Below, in pieces: positions 63,902 through 64,000 of a stretch of 64,000 bases of DNA. A program made the translations under genes and the position numbers. Numbering within the stretch: the first letter of the stretch is position 1; each line of letters starts with the position of its first letter. Below the pieces are notes generated by a model. The model made no database searches. It saw nothing but the letters and a program-made list of their open reading frames with translations, and was not told where the DNA came from. The DNA lies in contig NZ_AP028664.1 of NCBI RefSeq assembly GCF_041154455.1, positions 2,233,001 through 2,297,000 of the forward strand, written 5' to 3'. This DNA is from Variovorax sp. V213. GTDB lineage: Bacteria > Pseudomonadota > Gammaproteobacteria > Burkholderiales > Burkholderiaceae_C.

Positions 63902-64000
63902 GTACCAAGCAAATCCGCAATATCGCCATCATTGCCCACGTGGACCATGGCAAGACCACGATGGTCGACCAATTGCTGCGCCAGTCGGGCACCTTCGCCG
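63898..64000 (+). CDS. typA: Ribosome-associated GTPase TypA/BipA, N-terminal fragment (cut by window end)
   Basis: Only 34 codons are present. They read MSTKQIRNIAIIAHVDHGKT, with the P-loop at 13-21 (AHVDHGKTT), then MVDQLLRQSGTF, which is the TypA/BipA start (LepA and EF-G differ here). It overlaps the truB stop, so it may belong to the same transcript. Confidence 0.9.
   Translation, partial: MSTKQIRNIAIIAHVDHGKTTMVDQLLRQSGTFA

Overview
The window is about 66% GC and densely coded. It carries a typical beta-proteobacterial gene set: yebC-purD-hemF-nadD-rsfS-rlmH-maf-rng, tolB-pal-cpoB, dapC-dapD-pilU-dapE-prmB, argA, hrpA, lptF/lptG, yejABEF, rimP-nusA-infB-rbfA-truB. Gene order and protein character point to Burkholderiales, most likely a Comamonadaceae chromosome of the Variovorax/Acidovorax type. 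The genus is an inference, not proven here. I see no transposase, phage structural gene, CRISPR array or restriction system.

Bases 1-7370 are the end of an aryl-polyene/xanthomonadin-type pigment cluster. The + strand carries an MMPL exporter (cut by the window edge), a NodB-type deacetylase, a methyltransferase, a hotdog dehydratase and a FabG-like ketoreductase. A second operon on the - strand converges on it: a UbiE-like methyltransferase, an FkbO/XanB2-type chorismatase, an acyltransferase and a family 2 glycosyltransferase. Together they would make the hydroxybenzoate starter, reduce and dehydrate the polyene, decorate the head group and export the product.

Bases 7488-14370 are a tightly overlapping housekeeping operon (purine, heme, NAD, ribosome silencing, rRNA methylation, RNase G). 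msbA lies on the opposite strand. tolB-pal-cpoB, tcdA and tRNA-Lys follow (16.3-19.9 kb). Next is the only gene gap over 300 bp (19.9-20.5 kb), which has several inverted repeats.

From 20.5 to 30.7 kb everything is on the - strand: a small helical protein of unknown function, an ABC-F protein, prmB, the succinylase-branch lysine/DAP genes with pilU inserted among them, a LysE/RhtB exporter and argA. hrpA runs on + (30.9-34.8 kb). A - strand block follows, read lptF-lptG-cbiX-cysB-aminotransferase. pepA-holC-unknown runs divergently on +.

From 42.4 to 50.5 kb there are single genes of mixed role: an orphan amino-acid-binding lipoprotein, a lone receiver protein, a coiled-coil protein, tRNA-Ser(GGA), an SPFH/NfeD membrane pair, an Orn/Lys/Arg decarboxylase, an exported ATP-dependent DNA ligase and fabI. 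yejABEF plus an MFS gene follow. The window ends in the rimP-nusA-infB-rbfA-truB-typA translation/transcription operon, which has a promoter-plus-terminator leader.

Most of the window is ordinary core genome. The parts most worth a second look are the pigment cluster, the exported DNA ligase, the lysine-rich RsfS tail, pilU inside the lysine operon, the rimP-nusA leader and the gap after tRNA-Lys. I did not find a convincing previously undescribed multi-gene system.
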